DNA of 64,000 nucleotides. It comes from Xiphophorus maculatus (Eukaryota; Chordata; Actinopteri; Cyprinodontiformes; Poeciliidae). How positions within the stretch are numbered: the first letter of the stretch is position 1; every line of letters begins with the position of its first letter. Positions 53,701 to 64,000 of the stretch are shown here, one piece after another. The notes under the pieces are model-generated. The model saw only the letters and a list, made by a program, of their open reading frames with translations. It did no database searches and was not told where the DNA came from. The DNA is taken from contig NC_036464.1 in NCBI RefSeq assembly GCF_002775205.1, positions 28,723,788 through 28,787,787 of the forward strand, read 5' to 3'. A program made the position numbers and the translations under genes.

Positions 53701-56700
53701 ATGTGTGTGACTTTGAGCCACAGACCTCCAGAGCTTTGGTAGAGGCAGGCGGCCTCTGCAGCTCCAGGGAGAACATTCCGGTACTGAAAGCCAGGTTGTG
53801 GAGCTCCAGCCTCTCGCTGAGGACCGTGAGGAGGAAGGCAGCTTTGGACAGAGTGTTGGTGGCCACCTGAGTCTGACGGCTGGTCGACACTTTGCTCTTC
53901 TTTCCCTGCGGTCCATGAACATGTCAGAGGGTGTCAGAGTGGAATCATATGCTCCGGTGTGGTGGGACGTTTTACCAGATACCTTGGTCTGAGGTTGCTC
54001 CACCTTCAGGTCAGGAGGATTGGCCAGCAGGTCTCTGGCCAGCTCCACAGCCAGCTGACATGCCTCATTACTGTAGCCATGAGCATACAAGGCTTCAGCA
54101 CATGCAAACAGCACCTAGACAAACACACACGGTGAAAAGCTACCAAAGCTCACAAGGTGTCTGAATATCACAATCATTTGGAACTATTAATACAGAATAA
54201 CTGCACAGGAAGTAACTTTTAAAAACTAAACTGCTAAGCTGCTGTTGTTTTCCTTCTTTACCTCCATGCGTCCTGCCTGTTCCAGAGGCTTAATTCCTGC
54301 AAAGATGTCTGGCTCTTCCTCCTGGTGGCTGTCGGCCAGCTGCTTGTCGGCTCCCTCCTCTGATGCAGCGCTCAGGTAGTACGCCTGGTAGTCATCCTCA
54401 GCCAGAGCTTCTCCTTCAGAAGCTCCACCTGCAGCCTCCGCCCCCTGGTTAGCTGCTGCTGCACCTGCTGCTTCTACAGCTGCAGGTTCTGCCTCCCTGT
54501 TGCCCCATGGCGCCTTGGCGGAAGCTGGAGGGCTGCCAGGTCTGGCTGTCCCAGTGCAGCTGGACGGCATGTCTTCGCTTCTGCCGTTGGGCTCAGTGAA
54601 CCCCTCCACCGTGTCCACAGCCACCTCCATGTGTTCTTTAGCAGTAAAACAGGCTGGAGCAGACTCTGCAGCAGTCAGTGCTGCAGGGACGTGACCCGCA
54701 TGCTTCATGTCAAAACTCTTGCTCCCACCGCCGCCGCCTCTGCTGTATTTGGGCAAGTCTCGGAGCAGCGGGCTGGGAGAGGGCAGCACCTCCGCCGGGG
54801 TGGGGAGGAACTCGAAGGTGTTGCAGGCCTCGGCTCCCAGAGCCAGGTTACAGCTGTCATCCAGACTGAGGTCAGCCAGGTCAGGCTCCAGAGAGCTGTC
54901 CTCACTGCTGGTTCTGCGCTTGGCGCTGGAATGCTTGCCACTTCCCAACCCTCCGCTGCCCCCAGGACCTCCAGCCGACGGAACCTTCCCTCCTCCCTGG
55001 GTCAGCTTCAGTTTGCCTCCGGAGGAGGAAGCAGCTCCTTTATACATGCACTTCCCCCCACCGTCCTCTAAAGACAGAGAGACACTCCCCCCCAGCCGGA
55101 CCAGCATCCCTCCTCCTCCACTCAGTGACAAACCTTTCCGTTTGCTCAGAATAGTCTCCTTTGGTCTCACAGCCAGCTCCTGCTGGGAGAAATGGCCGTT
55201 CCCCCTTCCTTTGTAGTCCAGCACCACTCCGCCCTCTGCTTTGCTCGCTGCTCCTGCTTCAGAAGGCTCGCCGGCCGCTCCGGCGGCAGCCTTCACTCCC
55301 CTCTGGAACTGCATGGCCCTGGGCCAGCAGAACGGGCTGTTCTTCTTGTCTGCGCTGCAGTAGGTGATGCCTTCCAGCGGATAAGCCGCCTCCCAGTTGA
55401 AGTAGCAGGATTCCACAGCGGGCTTGAAGCCCTGGAAGAGTTTATCCAGCGACTTTCGATGTTGTCCTCGTTTCACGATCTCTATAACTTTCAGATGCCA
55501 CTGCTTCAGTTGGCTAGCCAGCTCCAACCGCCTGCAACAGACCATGTGGAGGCTGAAATCTCAACACTTTTCATTGATTAGGCAATTCAGTGTTGGTATA
55601 TATTAGGGCTGTCAATGTTAATGCATTGATATTATAACACAGATTAATCGAACTACCTATTTTGACCTAAAAGCCTCTCTCCAGCGGAGGGCATCCTAGT
55701 TCCCAGTAGCATTATGGTCTACGTGTACGAGCTCCAAATGTCACATGCATGAAATACACCAGCCGATCAGCTGGATGACAACAAGCGACTCACTGCACAA
55801 ATTTTATAAGAAATGAATGGAGAGGGGCATTTCTAAACTAACCTTTAATACAAAATGAATTCCTTTAAATCTTCCTGAATATAAAACCTGGAAAACAGAG
55901 AATCATCAGACATGTTTGGTTTAAGATAATAAAGCTTTTTTTTTTAACTGCGTAGTTTTTGATATGAACTATATGGGCAGTTGCCCAGGGCAGCATCAGA
56001 AAGGGGTGGAGTAAGCAAGAACTAGAAAAAATAAATATATATTATCTGTCAGTTGTCTCCTGAAAATGTTTGGTAGGGGCGTGCCGTGGTGGCGTAGTGG
56101 TTAGCGCGACCCATGTTTAGAGACCTTGAGTCCTCGACGCGGCCGTCGCGGGTTCGACTCCCTGACCCAACAATGTTTGCCACATGTCTTCCCCCTTTTC
56201 CTTCCCCCTTTCCTGTCAGCCTACTTTCATATAAGGGACACTAGGGCCCACAAAAAGACCCCCTGGTGGGGTAAAAAAAAAAAAAAAAGTTTGGTAGTGC
56301 TTGTTTGCATGCTTACTGAAGTATGTTTCCCTTAGTTCTATTTCTAAGAAATAATAAAACTCAGATAATTTTGCATTTTAATTGGTTGGAGTGCAGCAGG
56401 AGAGGCCTGTCCAGAGCACCATTCCTGCAAGATCCACAACTGTGTGCATTTTTATATTTAAACTTACAAAATTAGGCATAGTTATTAATTGTGATTAATC
56501 AGATTACATTTTTTAAAATCATCTCACAACTCTAATGTATATTCAAATCTGTAAGAATAGTTAAAACATGACTTTTGTCTGTGCTCTGACCTGGTGGGGC
56601 TCATGGTGGGGTCAAGCACCGCCAGCCTCCACAGGACGACCATCTCATCACACATGCTGGCACAGGCGTGAGCCGCCACCTCTGATTGGCCGTTGCTGCG

Positions 56701-59700
56701 CCCCGTGTGGCCGCTGGCGCTGCTGTGGGACGCCGAGGTTCTGACGCTGTACCACCAGCTGATGATCTGAAACACAAACCGGGCTGGGTGTGAGCCAAAG
56801 TCTGGGCACAAAGCAACAGCTCTCAACACGGTGGTTTGAATGTGCAGTAGAACTCCAATGCAGACCAAAAAAGTGAACTCTGGCCCGCCTAAAAACCTTG
56901 TTTTCAGTTTTATTTAAGTGAACTCTGGTGCAGATCGAATGCATATGTGGATGCAAGCAGACCAGAGATCGCTCCAAAAGCAGGAAGCGATCTACAGAGC
57001 AGGGCATTCTGGGTAAATACGACCAAATCAAACATGCTAGTCCAGCACTAGACAGGGAACTGGTTCATCGTCTTTTACCAGAAAGACGATGGATTTAGTA
57101 GGATTTTACTAGAAATCCTACTAAAATCTGGCGCTTCTCCATTTTTGTTTACATTTTATGAAGATGGATGTGGCGCTCAGTGTCTTCTTCTGAGGTTTTT
57201 GTGTCATTTCCTTCAGTGGTTCTTGGTGCAGCTGCCCCACAAGCGAGGGGGAGAATAGTTTTTTTAAAATAGTTTGGATTGCTTGGTACAGTGCAGTGTG
57301 GAAGAGAACCGCAAGAGCTGAAAATGTAAGAAATGTTGCAACTTTGATCTCCAATCGAACTGAGTCTACAGGACTGTCGGGTGTGAAAACAGCACTAAAA
57401 TCTAATGGTAAATGGGTCTAGTGACAGTAAAACTCACCTGTTCATAGGTAAGGCACTGTTCAGTGAGGATCTCCAGCAGTGGTGCGGCGTTGCTGTCTCG
57501 CCTCTTAAACATTTCCCTGACGATGGACAGAAGGTTCCAGATGCCCTCTGGTTCCCGGCCCCTCAGAGGGCGCAGCAGGCACGCCCACTCAGCAGCTGCC
57601 GGAGGCTCAGTGGAGGACAGGTACATGGAGTTCACATCACTGGTGATACACACACAAACCTATTAGTAAAGCTACTCTCTGAATATTAGCCGACTCTGTG
57701 GTAGATAAAAATACAACAATTAGCCAGAATTAGCCATCAACTGGTTGAGAGAATTTCCTGGGGTTAAGATCTAAGGCAGACAGCTTCAGGTGTCTCAGCT
57801 GAAAGCTTCTTGTTTCAGTCAAAGAGGCTTTTACTCAGGATAATGAGAAGCATTAAGAAGGAGAGCACCTGAACACGACAGGAGAGGGCCCACAGAACTT
57901 GTGCAAAGTCTTTTTAATGTTATCGCTGAGGGTCGACTCGTCCAGATACCAGGTGCTCTGATCAGATGCTGAAGGCCCTGCCGTCGGATCTGAAAATGCA
58001 AAAATAACACAGTAAGATTACGCTTTAATAAAGGCCTCCAAAAGGAAATAAACTGTCAGAAGTTAGCTTCAAGTAACTCCAAAGGTCTCAGCATTTCCTT
58101 CCCATTCTGTCCTGAGTCACAACAATCCTTGCTCTGGCTTTACCATGACTACTTTTCTGGCATTTCATCACTAATATTTTCATCTGTGGTCATTTGGACT
58201 AATCCTATTTTCTGTTTTAGGGTCCAAATCAACTTTATTATAGAACTTTATCCTTAATCCCCTTCATTGTGCCAGACTGATGTCCCTAGACCATCAGGTT
58301 CAGTGCAGTTGAAAACGGATTCAACTCTAACACTGAACCAGTTTTCCTCTCTCACAGTGCATTTTTAGCTTCAAGAAGGAAGTATGAGTGAAGGGAAAAG
58401 CGACGGAGAGTAGTGTGTTTTCCTCTGGAATGCTGCGGGCCGTACCTGGAGCTCCACACACAGTGTTGATGGCTGTAGACTGAGAAGACAGCAACTCATC
58501 CAACAGACGCTGGGCTGTAGGTAGGATCTGAAGAAATACAAGGAAGAGAGCTCTAAATATTGACATGTACTGGATTAGGAGGGAGCTATAACATTTAATT
58601 TCGTCATTCTGCTGTTGATTTTTACATTTAGCAGTAATTCTGCAGCTCATCAAAGTAATTAATGGAATAAAATCAAAACATATTTTTTTCTGAATCAACT
58701 CTGTAGCAGTTCCTGCTGTTTCCCCTCCAAGTTGCTATGTAAGGAGAGTCTGCAGCGGAGTTCTGGTGTATGATCTGCTAACATCAGACATGTTTGGCTC
58801 CAGTCGATACTTTGTCTCGGTTTACAGAACAGTTTCTTAGCAAACTGGCTCCCGACTGGTTACCACATCACTGGTGACCAGTGACATGTTACCATGTCTG
58901 ACACATCACACCTAATCACACACACTTAAAACAAAACTAGGTTTGTACATAAAATTCTGTAACTTAGGTTATCTTAGCTGCCTGGTGTTTTAGATTAGAC
59001 ATCGTACGAACAGTGTGTAGTGTGTTTGTTCTGAGTGTGGATCCTACCTGTTGAGGCAGCTCACTAATGAGGTACTGGGCAAACTTTTGGAGCTGGTCCC
59101 TCTGCAGCCTGGATAAAGACTCTGACACCGGAGCCCTCAGACAGACCGCTGAAGCCTGCAAAGGTGTGAGCAGACAAATGACAAATAAACACTGCGCATT
59201 AAGATTAGAATCACCGCAGACTGTCCTGTTCCTGGAAGAAAAGATTAGTTTCGTTTTAACAGCTGATCCATAAGTTTTGTTGTTTTTTTTTTGTTTTGTT
59301 TTAGGAAATATGATCATAGTCTTCACAAGTCGTAGAGAGGAACTTTGACAGTCATATCTGCTAATATTCCACTTGGATCTGACTGAGTACATAATTTAGA
59401 ATCTTCTCAAGATGTTTCATGGTGCGTTCACCAGATGCGTTTGTTTATATTCAAAGTCTATGTGGGGTAGCGTTGAGGGCCCGGAGCAGCGTGTTTTGCG
59501 AGTCTAGCGTAGCGTGATTTGAAGCGTTTTGAGTATTTGATGCCTCAAGCCTCGACAAATATGCCAGCAATGGCTGGAGTGATTTTGAAGCGTCTGGCGT
59601 GCCCTCGACGTGCCTCCTCATAGACTTTGAATGTAAATCTGATGCACGACATGCTAGGTGTAGAGCAAACTGTCATGGGTCTGCATTCAAAGTGCATCAA

Positions 59701-62700
59701 ATTTGGGACTTCAGACGCGCTTGGTGTGAACGCACCATTAATCTGATCTGAATCGCAGGGAATTTCTATTTTACTCATCGGCTCTCTCCATCTCTCACAG
59801 CTTTCACTCAACTATTAAGCCTCTGTACTGATTCATTTTAAAATAGTTTAATATATAAAGAAATGCTTTCTTCATTTAGTTCATTAGAGTTCAGAACTGA
59901 AAGGATTCGTATAGAGAAAACAAACTCACATTGTGTATTCTGAAAAGGCAGAGAGCGACTACGTGGGCACACCATTTTGCCCCGGCGCCACAGGTACAGC
60001 TGCAGGAAGTGATGCGGCAGCGGTCAAACATGACGGCCACGTTGTAGGCTGCTTTAGACTGGCCAGACTGACTGGACACTACGGTAGCGCTGAGATGGAA
60101 GCCTGGAGACAGACAGAGACACACTTCTGCTTCATTTGTGCAGCAAATATAAGTGAGCATCCTACTCTCCAGATAAAACAACTCAAAATCTTCTACTACT
60201 GGCATTGCTGAATGTTGAAGGATGAATGAAGTTAGAATGCCGAGGTGGACTTTAACACAAAGAGCCAAAGTCTGTAGTCTGTTTATAGTTAAACTCGGTT
60301 GAGAACATCCCTGAATCGAGCGGCTGGACGTACCGATCTGAAGGGGGTCTTTGACGGCTCTGATCCTGTACAGCTGCTCTCCACGCTGGAACTCATCCGG
60401 ACTGCCATTAGCCAGGCAGGAATACAACCTGCAACCACGTTAAAACAAACTCGGTCACTTCTCATTCCTGTGTTCAGAAAGTGTTCAGAAAACTTTCTTC
60501 CCCTTCATCACAGGAGTCAGTAAATGCCTCACGGGGAGTTAGTAAACTCTAATTTGTTATTGGGACATCATAATAACAAATATTGCTGGATGACAAATTG
60601 TCCCAGAAGTTATTGTGATATATCATATTCTTGTTGTTTTGAGATCATTTTCAAGTAATGTAATGGTAATGGCATAATAATGCAAGAATACATCCTCCAA
60701 GATCAATAAACTTTAAATTCTAATCAACATTAACACTGAAACTGGAGGACATTTTAAATATCCAAAAATAATAAACAAAACAACAAAAACAACAAATAAA
60801 ATCAATTATAAAGTCCCTGTAAACAAAATTGTCCTAAAAAAAAGCTAACAAAGTATCAGACTGAAGACTTTTGTCATCCACAATAAATCATGTAAATGGA
60901 AATTACTGAGGTCCTTTTTTTATTGCTTAATGCGACAGGTCTAGCTAGTCACATTTGTAAACATCCAATGAAAACACATCAACCAAAAACAATAAATAGA
61001 AAGGAAACAAAAACCATGCACAACCAAAACCATAAATAAAATTGATTATGAAGTCTCTGTAAGCCAAACTACCCTTAAAATATCAATCATCAGATTGGAA
61101 ATTATTGAGCTAATCTGATTAGTTGTTTATCAATTGTCTCTCACCTGATGTCCTCCTCATTCTCTGGGAAGCTCCAGAAGGCAATGCGGAGCTGGAGCTG
61201 TTCCGGGACTGGGGGGTACACCTTCTCCACCACCTCGAACGGGATGTGGAAAGCTACCTGCTTCGCCGATAACTCCACCAGGGGGGTCACCTGGCCATCT
61301 GAGGAACGCCACAGAACAAAAGCAGAAACTGTCAACACACACTGAATCAGCAACTTCTCATCCAGTTGACGAACACTGGAACTTCAGTGGAATAAATCCC
61401 GGTCTGGACCCGCTCACATTCAGCTTCTTCATCAATCCCATAATATATGGACAGCTATTTGTTAGTCAAATTATGATTCCGATTTTGGCTGATACAATTT
61501 TTTTTGTCTGAAATGCTGCTAAATATAGCAAGAAAATCACTGAGTTGGCAACAGTGGGGTGATTATTGTTAACTACGAACATGCAGACAATCACAGACTT
61601 TTATATTTCATTCTCAAGGTTTGACATATTCTTCCGCTCATTCTTCGAGCATTTAGTAAATAATTTTGGTAAACGACCTAAAACTTCTAAAAGTGAGGGG
61701 GGGGGGAAAAACGGTCAAACTATTTTCAATCAGTGTATGTAAACTTCTGGTTTCAACAACCAAGACCTGAGTCATCAGTTCAACACGATGACTGATTCAT
61801 CAGTTCTGTTCAGAACATGCTGGGCAGCAGCAGGTGCAGGTTAAACCTCACCACAGACTAGAAAGCTGAACTGCATTCTGGGAGGTGTAGGTAACTGCTG
61901 TGGGTGGAATGCATTGGTGGAATATCTTTCCCATTTACTTTGTTTTATGAAAAAATTGTATCCACAAATAAAATACAAAACTTGGTGGAGTATAATTTGG
62001 ATACATTTTATTTTGCATTCTAAATTTCTTCATTTTGAATCAATTTGTTTTATATCTGAGAATTTTGTTGAATAAACATCCTCAATGTTTAATTTCCATA
62101 TTTTTAGCTAGTGGTTGCATCATACTCACTCTGGACCTAAACCATATGTAGAAAAGTTGGTTTTATTTGTTTATTTCTTGCAGTTTCATCCATGCAAATT
62201 AGAAGCCTTCTGGTAATGCAACATGTTGAGAGAAAATACATGAGTTACTGTCAATTCTTGCATAAACTGCTTTTACTGTGTGCACTTAGGCTTTTTCAGA
62301 TAAACCATGGAGAACTAAATAATACGTTTTCTAATCCTGCAACTCTAATAACGAATAATGGTGTTTTTTTTAGGGGTGCACCGATAAATCAGCCAGCCAA
62401 TAAATCAAATAGCTGATAAATCAGATAGCTGATAAATTTACCCCAATTTCCTTCGTTTTGGGAAATCAGTGATCGGCCGATACTTACATGTGAAGTCGAT
62501 ATTATCCTCCGATCTAATGTACTTCATCAAAATAAGCCACTGGCCTCTTTTGCTCTGCCATGAGAAAAGGTTAAAAGATAACCAAGCCCACCAGGTCATG
62601 TCTACATGTTTACAGTTAACAACAGTCATCCTAATGTTACCGACTCAGCAACTTTCTTGCTATATTTAGCGACATTTCAGATAAAAAACAATCAGTATTG

Positions 62701-64000
62701 GCCTAAATCAGAATCGGCAGGCCAGGCAAGAATTAAATCTGTAAAACTGAAGTGATAAAAATAAAAAATAATTTTATAAAAAGAGTCAGAGCAGTTCTAG
62801 ACTGAAGTTTCTCCTAAAACACCATTATGATTATGATGTTGACCAACTCATAAAGACAGATCCATTGTTGTTGAAGTTCCCAGCACAGAAAGCAGCAGCA
62901 GCAGCAGCAGCAGGGTTCTGCTGGGCTGATGTATCAATGTGATAAAGTGCTGTAAAGGCAGCTGCTGCTTGTTCAGGGCAGAAACAGCTTAGCACAGTCA
63001 GTCTGAGAAGAACTTTGCTTCTGGTCTCATTAGAAGCTCTGTTTTTACTGCTTTGAGACCGCCGGGGAATGTGTGGCAGTGAACATAGTTTTGATTATCT
63101 TTATTTAATTGGTCTCTATAATAGAACCCTGGACATCTGACAGCCTCTTTAAATGTTTCCAGATTTTTTTGCTACCTGCTCTTTTAAGTGACCTGGCCAA
63201 CTACTACTACTAATAACAATATTGACCAAAAACAACATATTTCTGAACACTGAAGCACTAAAACGTTCACTGACACAGGCTGTACAGCACCATGTGGTTT
63301 TATGAGTAACAAACCGTTCATTTCTGAACCTATCAGCCATATTAGATCCTTCTACTTTCCAAGTCTGAATTCCTACTTTAGATGGCATTCACAACTCAGA
63401 GTTCAACAAGTCCAACTTCAGAGTATAAATGAATCACATCAAAGACCCTCCTGGACAGAAACCTTTACAACTACATTCAACAAGAAAGCAAAAGGCAAGT
63501 TTTCATCCAAATCGTTTTTGCTAAGCAGGTCATGTTTTGCCACAGAAGGTTTTATCATCACCAAACACACACAGAGTGTGTAATATTCAAACTTTATCAC
63601 AGGACACAACAGGGAGGCTCCACTCCAACAACCACCATTAAGAACTGCTACTATATTAGATGATAGCCTCTAACTAAAAGCATATTAATAGCCATTTAGC
63701 ATGAAAACATCTATAGAGGCATTCCTAAATCAAAATCAACAACTACATAACTACAGAGTCTAAAAGTATATTTTTTGCCAGGACTAAAAATAAATGTAAG
63801 ATTTAGGTGGCATTAGCAAGCACACAGACATAAACGGAGCTTAAAAGAGGAGCCAATATTATTGGCAGACATATTATGATTCCAACATCGATACATGTTG
63901 TCCAACCTTTAATCTTGACGGTCGGGGAGTTGGGCCCGGCGGACTGCTTCCTCCATCCTCTCCAGTTCTGGCAGAGGCTCTCAGCCTCGGAGATGAAGGA
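44766..64000 (-). CDS. zswim8: ZSWIM8, SWIM zinc-finger cullin-RING E3 substrate receptor (5' end outside window)
   Basis: Twenty-six coding exons join in phase, 5' to 3': 63907-64000 (partial), 61145-61298, 60334-60428, 59930-60102, 59048-59155, 58446-58527, 57869-57989, 57438-57639, 56591-56766, 54262-55531, 53983-54114, 53726-53905, 53315-53498, 52852-52950, 52557-52681, 51587-51908, 51159-51308, 50707-50929, 49598-49887, 49282-49505, 48124-48621, 47152-47329, 46899-47072, 46699-46818, 45629-45807, 44766-44969. That is 1,918 aa visible; about 28 N-terminal residues are missing. The BC/cullin-box region (PLVELSAKQVAFHIPFEVVE) is followed by the SWIM motif CSCTCGAGAKWCAHV. After that come helical repeats, a 423-codon variable exon (54262-55531) and Ser-rich tracts (SDSISSSSSDSLGSSSSSG). 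The end is ELWQRISLEMATFSP. In animals ZSWIM8 directs Argonaute destruction during target-directed microRNA decay. Confidence 0.96.
46060..46380. mobile_element. hAT-like MITE, 321 bp
   Basis: Begins caggggtgtccaaactttct and ends gccccagtttggacatccctg, an inverted repeat of about 16 bp. The flanks gtctacaa and atctagaa fit a diverged 8-bp hAT target duplication (nTnnnnAn pattern). It has no transposase frame. It lies in the penultimate-side zswim8 intron between exons 46699-46818 and 45629-45807. Confidence 0.75.
46447..46680 (+). mobile_element. tRNA-derived SINE
   Basis: A B-box-like ggttcgattcc at 46503-46513 is followed by the teleost SINE body: aaaacacttcacccgccttg, cctgctggtggtg and cagggcagctgtggctacaa. 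The head (ggggcaacactggc) is degenerate. It directly neighbours the hAT-like element in the same intron. Confidence 0.6.
49990..50480 (-). repeat. Interspersed repeat, copy B (zswim8 intron)
   Basis: The minus strand at about 50085-50185 (gcatttccactaggcaaatt ... gcagctagtg) is related to the plus strand at about 16428-16520 in the lhb intron. Flanking gcggtggaaacc near 50262 and atggaaacacca near 50452 may mark ends. Non-coding. Confidence 0.6.
55604..56534. mobile_element. hAT-like element split by a SINE
   Basis: The left end tagggctgtcaatgttaatg with nearby gattaatcgaac, and the right part attgtgattaatcagattac ending near tcacaactcta, match the two ends of a common teleost hAT-like family with ttaatcg motifs. 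The interior is interrupted by the tRNA-SINE at 56077-56288. Terminal repeats are diverged, so the right edge is approximate. Confidence 0.5.
56077..56288 (+). mobile_element. tRNA-derived SINE with target duplication
   Basis: A box tggcgtagtgg (56090-56100) and B box ggttcgactcc (56151-56161) are intact. A conserved body follows (cctgtcagcctactttcata, agggacactagggccc), then a 16-base poly(A) tail. A perfect 9-bp target duplication, gtttggtag, flanks it (56068-56076 and 56289-56297). The intact boxes and clean duplication indicate a fairly recent insertion, in the intron upstream of the large zswim8 exon. Confidence 0.93.
56830..57390 (+). repeat. Harbinger/hAT-type MITE region
   Basis: Repeated gaactctgg(t/c)gcag-type strings at 56875 and 56922 occur here. 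A tail agagaaccgcaag...gttgcaactttgatctccaatcgaactgagtctaca is related to about 31305-31380. It fills most of the intron between zswim8 exons 57438-57639 and 56591-56766. Exact ends are not determined. Confidence 0.5.
59421..59736. mobile_element. MITE with ggtgcgttcacacc-type termini
   Basis: Starts ggtgcgttcaccagatgcg and ends cgcgcttggtgtgaacgcacc, an inverted pair. The inside repeats agcgt and gcgtt strings, as in fish PIF/Harbinger-like MITEs. It has no coding frame. It lies in the intron between zswim8 exons 59930-60102 and 59048-59155. Confidence 0.75.
60560..61075. repeat. hAT-like non-autonomous element
   Basis: tattgctggatgacaaattg followed by tcccagaagttattgtgata is the start of a common teleost repeat (gctggacgataaa family). 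Within it ataaaatcaattataaagtc (60797) recurs as ataaaattgattatgaagtc (61032), an internal duplication 235 bases apart. Confidence 0.55.
62370..62730. repeat. hAT-like element (gggtgcaccgataaatc)
   Basis: gggtgcaccgataaatcagc opens a segment with four ataaatca/gctgataaat repeats, then gatcggccgatac and cagaatcggcaggcc. These are typical of the fish tgcaccgat...atcggc repeat family. It lies in the first zswim8 intron of the window. Confidence 0.6.
62893..62914. repeat. (AGC)n microsatellite
   Basis: About seven AGC repeats in the long zswim8 intron between the partial first exon and 61145-61298. Confidence 0.9.

Noticed and set aside
54500..55606. Several plus-strand open frames of 60-169 codons
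   Set aside because: They are antisense shadows of the GC-rich 1,270-nt zswim8 exon, which is clearly coding on the minus strand.

Overview
The window is vertebrate nuclear DNA from a ray-finned (teleost) fish. It holds intron-rich genes with GT-AG junctions, AT-rich introns with (TA)n tracts, and many teleost-type transposon remnants (Tc1-like, hAT-like, L1/Tx1-like LINE, tRNA-derived SINEs). It also holds an LH beta gene that reads as the teleost form. A tRNA-SINE at 56.1 kb hints at a cyprinodontiform or related percomorph, but I cannot prove the species.

Layout. (1) 1-9.8 kb: cox20 on the minus strand, four coding exons, 118 codons. A 5.6-kb first intron carries a decayed LINE on the opposite strand. 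Its start exon sits under an NRF1/ETS/CRE-like promoter. (2) 11.2-17.5 kb: lhb on the plus strand, a non-coding first exon plus three coding exons, with TATA, SF-1 and Pitx-like motifs. A repeat-bounded 260-codon ORF lies in its first coding intron. (3) 17.8-22.6 kb: a near-perfect 186-bp satellite array of about 26 copies, ending in an error-rich edge and a 100-N gap. (4) 22.7-24.0 kb: diverged repeats and a LINE 3' fragment. (5) 24.0-40.3 kb: ndst2 on the minus strand, 13 coding exons joining in phase to about 903 codons, with a long 3' UTR and several 5' leader exons. A partial copy of its own first coding exon lies in a 5' intron. (6) 40.4-43.0 kb: intergenic DNA with transposon fragments. 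(7) 43.0-64.0 kb: zswim8 on the minus strand, 26 coding exons joining in phase (1,918 codons plus stop). Its first exon runs off the right edge.

The three long genes do unrelated jobs. COX20 helps assemble mitochondrial complex IV. NDST2 makes the first heparan-sulfate modifications in the Golgi. ZSWIM8 is a cullin-RING E3 substrate receptor known for target-directed microRNA decay. lhb encodes the hormone-specific subunit of pituitary luteinizing hormone. They share a chromosome segment, not a pathway. All exon boundaries were placed by reading codon phase and splice consensus by eye against family knowledge; no alignment or transcript data were available. No clearly new biological system was found. 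The most unusual items are the homogeneous satellite beside lhb, the ndst2 exon echo with intact splice signals, and the repeat-bounded ORF inside lhb.
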